Source: Nonomuraea sp. NEAU-A123 (lineage in GTDB: Bacteria; Actinomycetota; Actinomycetes; Streptosporangiales; Streptosporangiaceae). From it: DNA of 64,000 nt. Shown here one piece after another: positions 1-11,805 of the stretch; positions within the stretch are counted from its first letter, which is position 1, and every line of letters starts with the position of its first letter. Below the pieces are notes generated by a model that searched no databases, was not told the origin of the DNA, and saw only the letters and a list, made by a program, of their open reading frames with translations. Location of the stretch: the NCBI RefSeq assembly GCF_018603905.1, contig NZ_JAHFZZ010000004.1:1-64000 (forward strand). Reading direction: 5' to 3'. The translations under genes and the position numbers were made by a program.

Positions 1-714
1 CTGGGGCGCCTCACCGGGCTGATCACCGTGCTGGACCGGGCCCGGCACGAGCTCGCCCAGGCCGCGGTACGGCGAGAACGGACCCGGGTCGCGCGTGACC
101 TGCACGACGTACTCGGGTTCAGCCTGTCGGCGGTCGCTCTCAAGGGCGAGCTGGCCGAACGGCTGCTGGAGGCGGACCCCGGCCGGGCCAGGGCCGAGCT
201 CGCCTCGCTCGTGGCGCTGGTCGAGCAGGCGCTGGTGGAGCTGGAGTCCATCGCCGGCGACCGGGTCGAACTGCGGCTGGCGGCCGAGCTCGACGCGGCG
301 TGTGAGGTGCTGACGGCCGCCGGCATCGAGGCTGCGGCACAGGTCGAGACGGGACCGCTGCCGGCCGAGGTCGACACGGCGGTGGCCACCGCGCTCCGCG
401 AGACCATCACCAACGTCCTGCGGCACAGCCAGGCCCGTACCTGCGAGATGACCATCTCCGGCACTGACGAGCTCGTCCGGTTGCGCGTCGTCAACGACGG
501 CGCCCTGTCCGTATCGTTCACGGAGGCGGAGCCGGGGCGGCACGGGTCCGGGCTCGACAGTCTCGCGCAGCGCACCGGCGGGCGATTGGCGGCGGTGCGT
601 CACCCCGGCGGACGGTTCGAGGTGGTCGCCGAGTTCAGCTCAGATCCAGCCGGACTCGGTGGCGATCCGGATGGCGTCCACCCGGTTGCGGGCTCCCAGC
701 TTGGTGACGGCTGA
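1..714 (+). CDS. Sensor histidine kinase, NarL/DesK type (5' end missing)
   Basis: The reading frame is open from base 1, so the N-terminus (probably the membrane sensor part) lies outside the window. What remains is the HisKA_3 dimerisation box with the phospho-acceptor in RDLHDVLGFSLSA, then an ATPase domain with the N-box-like LRETITNVLRHS and the G-box GSGLDSLAQR. This is the usual catalytic core of kinases that pair with LuxR/NarL-type regulators. The last ~25 codons, after RFEVVAEF, run into the antisense strand of the response regulator gene, so the tail is probably not functional. The partner is likely the convergent regulator at 640-1260, an unusual tail-to-tail arrangement. Confidence 0.9.
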   Translation: MGRLTGLITVLDRARHELAQAAVRRERTRVARDLHDVLGFSLSAVALKGELAERLLEADPGRARAELASLVALVEQALVELESIAGDRVELRLAAELDAACEVLTAAGIEAAAQVETGPLPAEVDTAVATALRETITNVLRHSQARTCEMTISGTDELVRLRVVNDGALSVSFTEAEPGRHGSGLDSLAQRTGGRLAAVRHPGGRFEVVAEFSSDPAGLGGDPDGVHPVAGSQLGDG

Positions 715-1260
715 GGCGAGGTAGTTACGGATCGTGCCGTAGGTCAGGAAGAGCCGCTCGGCGATCTCGGCGGGCTGGGCCCCGCTCGCCGACATGCGCA
801 ACACCTCGGTCTCCCGCTGGGAGAGCGGGTTCTCCGGCGCCTCCAACGCCACCAAGGCCAGAGCCGGGTCCACCACCCGTCCGCCGGCGGCGACGGTCCT
901 GATCGCCGCGGCCAGTTCGACCGGACGGATGTCTTTCGGCACGAATCCAGCGACCTGCACGCCGAGTGCCCTGCGCAGGGTGCCCGGCTTGGCCAGCGCC
1001 GTCAAGATCAGGACGCGGCATTCGGGCAGAAGATCGCGTAGCTCGGCAGCCGCGGCGATGCCGTCCAGCCCCGGCAGATCGATGTCGATCACGGCCACGT
1101 CGGGGCGGTGCTCCAGCGCGGCGGGCACGATCTCCGGACCCGAGGCGACGTCCGCGACCACCGCGAGGTCGTCCTCGAGCGACAGCAACTCGACCAGCGC
1201 TTCGCGAAGGATGTGCATGTCCTCCGCGAGCAGAATCCGGACGACGCCATTCGCGGGCAC
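640..1260 (-). CDS. NarL/LuxR-family response regulator
   Basis: 206 residues, full length for the family. The receiver domain covers about residues 7-120: acidic pocket ED near residue 14, phospho-acceptor Asp in AVIDIDLPGLDG, the Thr of ILTA, and the Lys of VPKDI. A LuxR-type HTH follows at about 143-200 (PLSQRETEVLRMSASG, EIAERLFLTYGTIRNYLASA). It resembles DesR-type regulators. It is expected to bind DNA when phosphorylated by the kinase encoded at 1-714, whose 3' end overlaps this gene by 75 bp on the other strand. The MFS gene upstream runs in the same direction 176 bp away and could be co-regulated; that is inference. Confidence 0.9.
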   Translation of the reverse strand: MPANGVVRILLAEDMHILREALVELLSLEDDLAVVADVASGPEIVPAALEHRPDVAVIDIDLPGLDGIAAAAELRDLLPECRVLILTALAKPGTLRRALGVQVAGFVPKDIRPVELAAAIRTVAAGGRVVDPALALVALEAPENPLSQRETEVLRMSASGAQPAEIAERLFLTYGTIRNYLASAVTKLGARNRVDAIRIATESGWI

Positions 1261-1436
1261 GACTACTCGAACCCGCCCGCGAGCGCCCGCGGGATCGTCG
1301 CTGACGAATCAGACCTGGTCAGGATGCCCCCCTTGGCATCGGCGACGAGCCCAGGGGACTCCTCGGGGCGGTGGCGGGCGTCATATATACGCCCGTATGC
1401 CACTTTATAGCGGGATGCGGGCACGTCACACGGGCC

Positions 1437-2705
1437 TCATCGATCGGGTGCGGGCGGGCCGATCTCACCGGTCGGTTTGCGCAGCCGGAGCGCGTACAGG
1501 AGCCACACCAGGGCGAAGCCGACGGCGAGCACGCCGAGCAGGCGCGTAGCACCCGTCATGCCCACCGCGACGGTCAGCGGAGCCACCGCCAGCGACGACA
1601 CCCCTTGCAACCCCGACGACACCCCGAACGCCGCGACCATCACGCGCCCGCGGATGTGGTCGGGGCTGGCCACCTGTAGCCCGTTGATGGCCAGGATCGC
1701 GCACGCGCCCACCCCGAGGTGACCGGCCATGGCGGCGGGTATGCCCGACCACAGGCTGCCGGCCTGGGCCAGGGCGAGGTAACCCAGCCCGAACACCGCG
1801 AGAGCGCCGCCCGGCACGAGCAGCCTTCGCGTCGGCGACGCGCCGACCAGTCGCCGGCCCAGGAACGGCCCGAGCATGGAGCCGGCCCCCTGCGCCAGGT
1901 ATAGGACGCCGACTCCGGCGTCGGTGGCGCCGAACCGTTCGAGCGCGTAGACGGGCAGGAGGCCGACAATGCCGTAACACAGGCGCAGCGCCGCCGTCAG
2001 CCAGAGCAGGGCCGCCACGGTGGGGGTGCCACGGATGAAGCGCCACAGTTCGGAAGTGTCGGTACGCACGCGCATGCGGCGGGTCGCCGGAGCGGTGGAG
2101 AACGGACGGCGGATGCGGGCGATGAGGACGGCGGACGCGGCGAAGGAGGCGGCGTCGATCAGCAGGGTGGCCGTGCTGCCCCAGGCGGCCGTGACCAGGC
2201 CGCCGAGTCCCGCGCCGAGCAGCAGGCTGGAGGAGTAGAGGCTGCCGAGCGTGGCCTGCGCGATGGGCAGCCGGTCGGGGGCGACGAGGTTGGGGAGGAC
2301 GACCTCGGGGATCGGGCTCGACATCGCGGCCGACACCGACAGCACGGCCAGCGAGACCAGCGCCATGGGGACCGATCCCAGATGGAAGGCGGCCAGCAGG
2401 CCCGCGAGGGGGACGATGGCGGCGAGGTCGCAGGCGATGCGCAGGCGGCGGCGGTCCAGGCGGTCGGTCAGCGAGCCGATGAGCGGCATCAGCAGGATGC
2501 CGGGCAGCGACTCGACGGCGAACAGCAGAGCCGTCAGCCCGGCCGAGCCGGTGCGGTGGTAGACGAAGGCGTTCAGGGCGACGAAGGCGAACCAGTCGCC
2601 GGTCAGGCTGAGGGCCGAGGCGAGGAAGAGCCGGCGGAAGTCGGGGTTGCCGCGCAGCAGGGCGAGCAGCGCGATTCCGGGCAGGCGGGAAGGAACGGGT
2701 GACAC
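1437..2705 (-). CDS. MFS transporter (enterobactin-exporter-like fold)
   Basis: 422 residues with about 12 hydrophobic segments and the loop-2/3 signature GSLTDRLDRRRLR. The opening NPDFRRLFLASALSLTGDWF is typical of the DHA3-like/EntS group of actinobacterial drug or siderophore exporters. The GTG start at 2705 matches the usual family start just before the first membrane segment. The substrate cannot be told from sequence. The rlpA-like gene upstream is separated by two hairpins, so this is probably its own unit or co-transcribed with the downstream response regulator. Confidence 0.85.
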   Translation of the reverse strand: MSPVPSRLPGIALLALLRGNPDFRRLFLASALSLTGDWFAFVALNAFVYHRTGSAGLTALLFAVESLPGILLMPLIGSLTDRLDRRRLRIACDLAAIVPLAGLLAAFHLGSVPMALVSLAVLSVSAAMSSPIPEVVLPNLVAPDRLPIAQATLGSLYSSSLLLGAGLGGLVTAAWGSTATLLIDAASFAASAVLIARIRRPFSTAPATRRMRVRTDTSELWRFIRGTPTVAALLWLTAALRLCYGIVGLLPVYALERFGATDAGVGVLYLAQGAGSMLGPFLGRRLVGASPTRRLLVPGGALAVFGLGYLALAQAGSLWSGIPAAMAGHLGVGACAILAINGLQVASPDHIRGRVMVAAFGVSSGLQGVSSLAVAPLTVAVGMTGATRLLGVLAVGFALVWLLYALRLRKPTGEIGPPAPDR

Positions 2706-2727
2706 CTGGTGACTCCAAGCAGCCGAG

Positions 2728-2800
2728 CCGTCCGACCGGAAAGGCCGGACGGGCGAAGGGGGATCGCTTCGCGGGATGCCCGGCGGGTCAAGCGCCGGGC
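2728..2800 (-). terminator. Two hairpins downstream of the RlpA-like gene
   Basis: Bases 2778-2800 form a perfect 8-bp stem (GCCCGGCG/CGCCGGGC) with a 7-nt loop. Bases 2728-2752 form a 10-bp stem with one mismatch and a GGAAA loop. Both lie between the rlpA-like stop and the MFS start on the minus strand, and neither has a clear U-run. Confidence 0.6.
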
Positions 2801-2862
2801 GGCTGCTGATCAGTCACACAGGTGTGGCATGAGTGGAGGTTAACGCACCGCGGGTCGCGGCG

Positions 2863-3537
2863 TCAGGAGCGGCCCAGGACCTCGTACTTGACCCTCATGA
2901 CGCCGGAGCCCGTGTTGCCGATGGCGGAGAAGGCGGCTGCCGAGAGGTCGAGGCAGCGACCGCCCACGTACGGACCGCGGTCGTTGATGCGGACCGTGAC
3001 CGAATCGCCGTTGGCCGGGTTGGTGACGCGGACCCTGCTGCCCAGCGGGAGCGTCTTGTGGGCGGCGGTCAAGGCGGACGGGTTGAAGCGTTCGCCGCTG
3101 GCGGTCATCTGCCCTTCGTCGTAGAAGGAGGCGCCGCAGGTGCCCGAACTGATGACGCGGGTCTTCGGCTTGGCGGCCTCGGTCTTCGCCTTGCGGACGG
3201 GCACGGTCTTCGCCTTCTGGACCGGCTTGGTCTCCGGCTGGGCCGCTGCGGCCTTCGGGAGGGCAGTGGGTTTGGGGGCGGCCGAGCTGGGCTTGTTCGG
3301 CTGCGGGGTCTTGGCGGCCTTCGACGGAGTGTCGGACCTCGTGTACGTGGGCGACGGCGCCACGTCCAGTGCCGTGGTGATCTTGGGGGCGTCGTCGTTG
3401 GCGACGGCGGCCCAGGCGGTGGTCGAGGCGGCGGCTACGACGGCCGCGCCGGCCGCGACGGTGACCCAACGGCGCTTGTTCGGAGCCTGACGCTCCGGGT
3501 TCGGACGGCTGCTCGGCTTGGCGGAGTGCTGGCCCAA
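2863..3537 (-). CDS. RlpA-like double-psi beta-barrel secreted protein
   Basis: 224 residues. A basic N-terminus is followed by a hydrophobic segment (about 24-44, WVTVAAGAAVVAAASTTAWA) acting as signal peptide or anchor. A long Pro/Ala/Lys/Thr linker follows, then an RlpA-like DPBB domain at about 135-224 with GTCGASFYDEGQMTASGERF, LPLGSRVRV and the hallmark NDRGPYVGGRCLDLS. Such proteins act outside the membrane on peptidoglycan; lytic activity is known for some RlpA proteins but is not provable here. The frame is closed upstream by a TAG and the only good start is TTG at 3537, about 12 nt after GGA, so initiation may be weak. Confidence 0.85.
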   Translation of the reverse strand: MGQHSAKPSSRPNPERQAPNKRRWVTVAAGAAVVAAASTTAWAAVANDDAPKITTALDVAPSPTYTRSDTPSKAAKTPQPNKPSSAAPKPTALPKAAAAQPETKPVQKAKTVPVRKAKTEAAKPKTRVISSGTCGASFYDEGQMTASGERFNPSALTAAHKTLPLGSRVRVTNPANGDSVTVRINDRGPYVGGRCLDLSAAAFSAIGNTGSGVMRVKYEVLGRS

Positions 3538-3850
3538 GGTAAACCACAGTCCTAGCTAGGGGACAGGACAGGGAAAGGCCAGGTCGGGGGCAGATCGGGG
3601 GTGCGCGTCGGCCAATCCCATACGCAGGGCGGGTGCCCGGCGAACGTGGACGAACATATGCGACAAACAACAAGTAAAGACAACTTAATGGGACGTTCAG
3701 TGACATATATCACTTTGGTGATAAGTTGACCAGGACGTCGAGCGTACGCCGGGGATCTTGGGACATCCGGGGAACGCGGACTCTGTCACCTTGGGGATAG
3801 GTTGAGGGCGCCTTGAGGCATGCCGAACTAACCCGCCGTACCAAAGAGGG
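3538..3850 (-). promoter_or_regulatory. AT-rich leader/promoter region of the RlpA-like gene
   Basis: 313 bp without a gene between ligase stop and rlpA-like start. Bases 3650-3725 are strikingly AT-rich for this genome. They contain a perfect inverted repeat TATCAC-TTTG-GTGATA (3708-3723), overlapped on its left by GTGACATATATCAC. I looked for the c-di-AMP (ydaO) riboswitch common before actinobacterial wall-hydrolase genes and did not find its conserved blocks. Confidence 0.4.
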
Positions 3851-5377
3851 TCAGAACATGAGCGAGCGGACCGTCTCCACCGTGTCCGCGTCCGCCGCCT
3901 GCTTGTCGGGCCGGTAGCGCAGCACCCGCGCGAACCGCAGCGCCATCCCCCCGGGGTAGCGCGGCGACCGCTGCACCCCGTCGAACGCGATCTCCACCAC
4001 CAGCTCGGGACGGAGCTTGACCGTCCACTCGTCGGCGGGCCCTTCGGCCAGCTCCAGGAAGCGTTCGGTCTGCCAGGCGAGCAACTCGTCGGTCAGCCCC
4101 TTGAACGTCTTGCCCAGCATCACGAACCCGCCGCTCTCCGGGTCACGGGCGCCGAGGTGCAGGTTGGACAGCTTGCCTTCGCGGCGGCCATGGCCCCATT
4201 CGGCCGCGAGCACGACGAGATCGAGGGTGTGACGCGGCTTGACCTTGATCCACCCAGCCCCCCGGCGGCCGGCCGCGTAGGGGGAGGCCAGCGACTTGAC
4301 GACCAGACCCTCATGGCCGGCCTTGATCACGTCGGTGAAGTACTTCTCCGCCTCCGAGACGTCGCCCGTGACGAGCCGCGGCGTGAGCAGGCCGGGTATG
4401 ACGGTTTCGGCGAGGATCTCCTGGCGCAGGGAGTAGGGCAGGTCGAGCAGGTCGGTCCCGTTCACCCGCAGCGCGTCGAAGAAGAACACGTTCAGTGGCG
4501 TCTCCTCCCGCAGCCGCGGCACGTCGGTCTTGCTCGTCGCCCGGCTCGCCGTCACCTGGAAGGGGTGCGGCCGCCCGTCGGGCCGCAGCGCGATCACCTC
4601 GCCGTCGAGCACGAGGTCGTCGGAGGCCAGGCCGAGCACGGCCTCCACGAGTTCGGGCACCTGGGCGGTGATGTCGTCGAGCGTGCGGGTGAACACCCGG
4701 ACCTGGTCGCCGGAGCGGTGCGCCTGCACGCGTACGCCGTCGAGCTTCCACTCCAGCGCGGCCGGGACGCCCGCCTTCTCCAGCGCGGCGGCGACGTTGG
4801 GTGCGCTGCCGGCGAGCATCGGCGAGACCGCCCGCCCCACCTCCAGCTTGAACGCGTGCAGCGCCGCCACGCCACCGGCCAGCGCCGCCGCGCCCACGGC
4901 GGGCAGCCAGCCGCGCAGCGTCAGCGCCCGCCGCACGTCGGCGGACGGCGCGCCCGACGCCTTGGCGATCGCCTCGATCATCACCCCGTCGAGGGCGCCC
5001 TGGCGCAGCTCGCCGCCGAGCAGCTTGAGCATGAACGCCTGCTCCTGGCTGGTCAGCCCGGCGAACAACTGGGTGACCAGCGTCTTGCGCGCCGCCTGCG
5101 AACCCTGGCCGGAGACCGACTTGATCCTCGACAGCAGCGCGTCGACGTCGGTGAGGGTGGCGGTGGCGGCCAGCTTGGCGGCGGGCAGGTCCTGCAGGGT
5201 GCGCCAGCCCACGCCCACCTGGCGCTGCGGCAGCTCACCCGACAGGTAGGAGATGGCGATCTCCGCCTCATCGGCGCCGACCCTGCCGAGCAGCTCCGCC
5301 AGATGGCCGACCTTGCCGAGCCGGGCCGACGTGCGTGTCACCGCCTCAGAAACCCGCACCACGTCGATCAACAGCAC
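3851..5377 (-). CDS. ATP-dependent DNA ligase (LigB/LigC-type)
   Basis: 508 residues from the chosen start, the usual length of actinobacterial ATP-dependent ligases such as mycobacterial LigB. The N-terminal DNA-binding region is followed by adenylation motif I with the nucleotidyl Lys in EWKLDGVRVQAHRSG, motif III LDGEVIAL, motif IV EGLVVKSL and motif V GWIKVKPRHTLD. The OB-fold ends with RSPRYPGGMALRFARVLRYR. It seals nicks using ATP, probably in repair, as NAD-dependent LigA handles replication. A TTG at 5407 is in frame, but GTG at 5377 starts the family-typical LLIDVVRVSEAV and has an AGGG 5-6 nt upstream, so I prefer it. Confidence 0.92.
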   Translation of the reverse strand: MLLIDVVRVSEAVTRTSARLGKVGHLAELLGRVGADEAEIAISYLSGELPQRQVGVGWRTLQDLPAAKLAATATLTDVDALLSRIKSVSGQGSQAARKTLVTQLFAGLTSQEQAFMLKLLGGELRQGALDGVMIEAIAKASGAPSADVRRALTLRGWLPAVGAAALAGGVAALHAFKLEVGRAVSPMLAGSAPNVAAALEKAGVPAALEWKLDGVRVQAHRSGDQVRVFTRTLDDITAQVPELVEAVLGLASDDLVLDGEVIALRPDGRPHPFQVTASRATSKTDVPRLREETPLNVFFFDALRVNGTDLLDLPYSLRQEILAETVIPGLLTPRLVTGDVSEAEKYFTDVIKAGHEGLVVKSLASPYAAGRRGAGWIKVKPRHTLDLVVLAAEWGHGRREGKLSNLHLGARDPESGGFVMLGKTFKGLTDELLAWQTERFLELAEGPADEWTVKLRPELVVEIAFDGVQRSPRYPGGMALRFARVLRYRPDKQAADADTVETVRSLMF

Positions 5378-5459
5378 ATGCCCTATGTTGCCGTACTTCG
5401 CCGACAATTCCGCCGCGCTTAGACCAGCATTTTGTCCGGTGTTGGGCCCCCGAAGGGGC

Positions 5460-5482
5460 GGGGCGGGCTTGGCGCCCGCCCC
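5460..5482 (-). terminator. Terminator after the FKBP gene
   Basis: Perfect 9-bp GC stem (GGGGCGGGC/GCCCGCCCC) with loop TTGGC, starting 6 nt past the FKBP stop codon on the minus strand. Confidence 0.75.
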
Positions 5483-5488
5483 AGCGTG

Positions 5489-5863
5489 TTAGCGGACGGC
5501 CAGGAGGTCGACGACGAAGATGAGCGTCTCTCCCGGCTTGATGCGGGCGCCGGCGCCGCTGCTGCCGTAGCCGAGGTGCGGCGGGATGACCAGCTTGCGG
5601 CGGCCACCCACCTTCATGCCGGCCACGCCCTGGTCCCAGCCGGCGATGACGCGCCCGCCGCCGAGCGGGAACTCGAACGCGTTGCCGCGGTTCCACGACG
5701 CGTCGAACTCCTCGCCGGTCGAGAACGCGACGCCCACGTAGTGGACGCTGACGCTCTGGCCGGGCTTGGCCTCGGGGCCGTCACCCTCGACGATGTCGAC
5801 GATCTCCAGGTCGGCGGGCGGGTTGCCCTCCGGGAAGTCGATTTCCGGCTTCTCGAGTGCCAC
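5489..5863 (-). CDS. FKBP-type peptidyl-prolyl cis-trans isomerase
   Basis: 124 residues, a single FKBP domain with no signal peptide, so cytoplasmic. Signature stretches are VHYVGVAFSTGEEFDASW, FPLGGGRVIAGWDQGVAGMK and GGRRKLVIPPHLGYG, with the C-terminal TLIFVVDLL. It catalyses prolyl isomerisation in folding proteins. The GTG start at 5863 has AGGAG 7 nt upstream. The gene is monocistronic, bounded by the ligase gene and the hairpin at 5460-5482. Confidence 0.95.
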   Translation of the reverse strand: MALEKPEIDFPEGNPPADLEIVDIVEGDGPEAKPGQSVSVHYVGVAFSTGEEFDASWNRGNAFEFPLGGGRVIAGWDQGVAGMKVGGRRKLVIPPHLGYGSSGAGARIKPGETLIFVVDLLAVR

Positions 5864-5941
5864 GAATTACTCCTGTTGACGAGAATTGGCGATCAGGAAT
5901 GAACCCGACGACTCTATGCGGTCGGGATAAGGTCAGCGTTC

Positions 5942-6697
5942 ATGGCCGCCCTTTCTCCTGATGCGATCCTGCTCACCGGGCGCGTCGCCGTGATCACCGG
6001 GGCGGCGCGGGGGATCGGACGGGCGATCGCGGAGACGTTCGCGGCATTCGGGGCTCTGGTCGTGATCTGCGACCGGGACAAGGTCCCTTACAGCAGCGAG
6101 TTCGCGATGACGCTGGACGTGCGGGATCCGGTCGCCGTCGAGGTGTTCGCGCAGGCCGTGCGGGAGCGGTGGGGGCGGGTGGACGTGCTGGTGAACAACG
6201 CGGGCGGGACGTTCCACGCCGCGTTCGCCGACACGACGGTCCGCGGCGAGCGGACCCTGATCGAGGAGAACTTCACGCAGGTCACCGGCATGATCCGGCG
6301 GCTGCTGCCGATGATGGGGGCCGGGGCGTCGATCATCAACGTGACCTCCAGCGAAGCGCATCAGGCGGCGCCGGGCTTCGCCGTCTACGCCGCGATGAAG
6401 GCGGGGGTGGAGAGCCTGACGAAGTCGCTCGCGCTGGAGTTCGCGCCCCTGGGCATCAGGGTGAACGCGATCGCGCCCGACGGGCTGCCCACCGACGGCG
6501 AGGCCGAGGTGCGGGAGCGGATGACGGACGGGCCCTTCGAGCCGGTACGGCTGCCGCCGCTCGGCCACCTCGGGGAGCCGGCCGACGCGGCGGGCGCGGC
6601 GGTGTTCCTGGCCAGCGATCTGGCCAGGTTCGTAACCGGCACGACGGTGCACGTCGACGGCGGGATCCACGCGGCGGGCGGCTGGCGCCGCACCTGA
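5942..6697 (+). CDS. Short-chain dehydrogenase/reductase
   Basis: 251 residues, classical SDR length. It has the cofactor motif TGAARGIGRAI (about 17-27), NNAG (about 87-90), the catalytic Ser in NVTSSEAH, and Tyr/Lys in YAAMK. The C-terminal VTGTTVHVDGG is also typical. ICDRDK after strand 2 (acidic D) favours NAD(H). The reaction is oxidation or reduction of an unknown alcohol or ketone. The gene stands alone, convergent with guaB1. Confidence 0.9.
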   Translation: MAALSPDAILLTGRVAVITGAARGIGRAIAETFAAFGALVVICDRDKVPYSSEFAMTLDVRDPVAVEVFAQAVRERWGRVDVLVNNAGGTFHAAFADTTVRGERTLIEENFTQVTGMIRRLLPMMGAGASIINVTSSEAHQAAPGFAVYAAMKAGVESLTKSLALEFAPLGIRVNAIAPDGLPTDGEAEVRERMTDGPFEPVRLPPLGHLGEPADAAGAAVFLASDLARFVTGTTVHVDGGIHAAGGWRRT

Positions 6698-6706
6698 GGC
6701 TCCGGG

Positions 6707-8740
<2,034 letters not shown>

Positions 8741-8748
8741 TCATGGGT

Positions 8749-9273
8749 TCAGAGGCCGAGCGCGGCGGCGGCGGCATCGACCGCCGCCGATTTGACCTCG
8801 TCGAGGGGCAGGTGGGCGTACTCCACCGAACAGTCGGACATCCCGCCGATCGCCACGGTCGCGTGGATGTGCCGGGCGGGGGTGGGGTCCGGGCCGAGCA
8901 GCAGCGTGATGAGCCGCCGCCGCCAGTCGAACATGCGCTGGCCCAGGTCGAGATAGCCCAGCGTGGACATCTCCCGCACGATCATGACGGTGATGTCGCG
9001 ATGCCGCCAGATCATGTCGAAGTACTCTTCGAGCAGCTCGCGCGCCTCACCGGACTCGCGCGTGGCCACGAACCGCTCCATGTCCTCGACCAGCGGCTGA
9101 ATGATGCTCCTGACCAGCTCGTCGCGTGAGGCGAAGTGGTAGTAGAGGGCGGGCTTGGTGATGCCCAGCCGGTCGGAGATCTGCCGCAGACTGGTGTTCT
9201 GCACTCCCTGCTCGACGAACAACTCGCGCGCCACCGCCTGGATGCGCGCCTTGGTGTCACTGGGCCTCGCCAT
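8749..9273 (-). CDS. TetR-family repressor
   Basis: 174 residues. The N-terminal HTH (about 8-54) is classic: ARELFVEQGVQNTSLRQIS followed by RLGITKPALYYHFASRDEL. The C-terminal ligand domain is not assignable. It diverges from the FAD monooxygenase gene at 9365, and two 20-bp near-palindromic sites lie between them, so it very likely represses itself and the monooxygenase and is released by the monooxygenase's substrate or a similar compound. Confidence 0.9.
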   Translation of the reverse strand: MARPSDTKARIQAVARELFVEQGVQNTSLRQISDRLGITKPALYYHFASRDELVRSIIQPLVEDMERFVATRESGEARELLEEYFDMIWRHRDITVMIVREMSTLGYLDLGQRMFDWRRRLITLLLGPDPTPARHIHATVAIGGMSDCSVEYAHLPLDEVKSAAVDAAAAALGL

Positions 9274-9288
9274 GGTCCAAGACTATCC

Positions 9289-9353
9289 CTTACCTATCGT
9301 TAAGTAAGCCCTTGCGCCTGTCGCTCCGGCTGGCTTACCATCCGTTAAGTAAG
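9289..9353. promoter_or_regulatory. Twin TetR operators
   Basis: Two copies of CTTACCNNNCGTTAAGTAAG-like 20-mers, at 9289-9308 and 9334-9353, spaced 45 bp start to start. Each has CTTAC/GTAAG outer arms. The second copy overlaps the AAGGAGG ribosome site of the monooxygenase gene, so bound repressor would block its expression directly. Confidence 0.75.
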
Positions 9354-9364
9354 GAGGTGTCACC

Positions 9365-10582
9365 ATGCAGATCCTGATCTCCGGCGCGAGCGTCGCCGGA
9401 CCTGCCCTGGCGTACTGGCTCAACAGGTACGGCTTCGACGTCACCGTCGTGGAGCGCGCCCCGTCGCTCCGCAAGACGGGCGGGCACGCGATCGACCTGT
9501 TCAGGCCCGCGATGGACATCGTCGAGAAGATGGGCCTGGTCGACCCGATCATGGCCAAGAAGACCGGCACGAACTGGCTCACCATGTACCGCGAGGGCGC
9601 GGAGGGAGCCGTGGAGGTGGACCTCCGGCGCGTGTTCACGGCCGTGTCGGACCGGCACGTCGAGATCATGCGCGACGACCTCAGCGAGATCTTCTACGAC
9701 GCCACCCGCGACGACGTCGAGTACGTCTTCGACGACTCCATCACCGCCATCGGCGAGGACGGCACGGTGACGTTCGAGCGCGGGGCGGCCAGGCGGTTCG
9801 ACCTGGTCGTCGGCGCCGACGGGCTGCACTCGAACGTGCGCGGCCTGGTCTTCGGCCCGGAGTCGCGCTTCTCCACCTGGATCGGCGCCTACCTGGCCGT
9901 CTTCTCGGTGCCCAACTACCTGGGCCTCGACGGCCGCATGGAGGGCCTGTCCGGCATCGGGCGGATGAGCGGGATGTACGGCGCGGCGCACATGGCCGAC
10001 GCGCGGGCGTTGTTCATGTTCAGGACGCCGGAGCAGCTCCAGTACCACCACCGCGACGTCGCCCGGCAGAAGGAACTGCTGCGCGAGCGGTTCGCGGGCA
10101 TGGGCTGGGAGATCCCCCGGCTCTTGGCGGAGCTCGACCGCACCCCGGCCTTCTACTTCGACTCGATCACCCAGCTACGCCTGGACACCTGGTCGCGCGG
10201 CCGGGTGACGCTGGTCGGCGACGCGGGCTACTGCCCGGGGCCGGCCGTGGGCGGCAGCACCAGCCTGGCCGTCGTCGGGGCGTACATCCTCGCCGGCGAG
10301 CTGGCCGCCGCGCACGGTGACCACGAGCGCGCCTTCCCCGCCTACGAGGCCGAGATCGGCGAGTACGTACGGCGCAGCCGCGCGTTCGCGGTCGGGGCGG
10401 CCAAGCGGATCGTGCCCGGCAGCCGGTTCGACCTGTGGACCCTCACCCAGGGCGCGCGGCTGATCGGCCACCTGCCGGTCGCGGTGACCAAGGCCGCGAC
10501 CAAGCTCGGCAGCAAGGGCCTGCGGCTGCACGACTCGATCGCGTTGAAGGACTACTCGGCGTACGAGAGCGTGCGCCGGTAG
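9365..10582 (+). CDS. FAD-dependent aromatic-ring monooxygenase
   Basis: 405 residues of the PHBH/TetX-like flavin monooxygenase group. The Rossmann motif ISGASVAGPALAYWL is at about 5-20, the DG motif in DLVVGADGLHSNVR at about 155-168, and the second FAD motif in GRVTLVGDAGYCPGPAVGG at about 278-296. It would hydroxylate or detoxify an aromatic compound with NAD(P)H and oxygen. The AAGGAGG site lies 8 nt before the ATG. Its control by the divergent TetR protein suggests a drug or aromatic-acid response. Confidence 0.9.
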   Translation: MQILISGASVAGPALAYWLNRYGFDVTVVERAPSLRKTGGHAIDLFRPAMDIVEKMGLVDPIMAKKTGTNWLTMYREGAEGAVEVDLRRVFTAVSDRHVEIMRDDLSEIFYDATRDDVEYVFDDSITAIGEDGTVTFERGAARRFDLVVGADGLHSNVRGLVFGPESRFSTWIGAYLAVFSVPNYLGLDGRMEGLSGIGRMSGMYGAAHMADARALFMFRTPEQLQYHHRDVARQKELLRERFAGMGWEIPRLLAELDRTPAFYFDSITQLRLDTWSRGRVTLVGDAGYCPGPAVGGSTSLAVVGAYILAGELAAAHGDHERAFPAYEAEIGEYVRRSRAFAVGAAKRIVPGSRFDLWTLTQGARLIGHLPVAVTKAATKLGSKGLRLHDSIALKDYSAYESVRR

Positions 10583-10617
10583 ATATCCGGCGGGAAGCCG
10601 CGAATAGACTGCGCGCC

Positions 10618-11804
<1,187 letters not shown>

Positions 11805-11805
<1 letters not shown>

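Noticed and set aside
2840..3706. A 288-codon frame overlapping the RlpA-like gene
   Set aside because: It is Arg/Pro/Gly-rich out-of-frame sequence; the other frame has the complete RlpA signature.
3540..3850. c-di-AMP (ydaO) riboswitch before the RlpA-like gene
   Set aside because: Expected from related genes, but the conserved sequence blocks and pseudoknot partners are not there.
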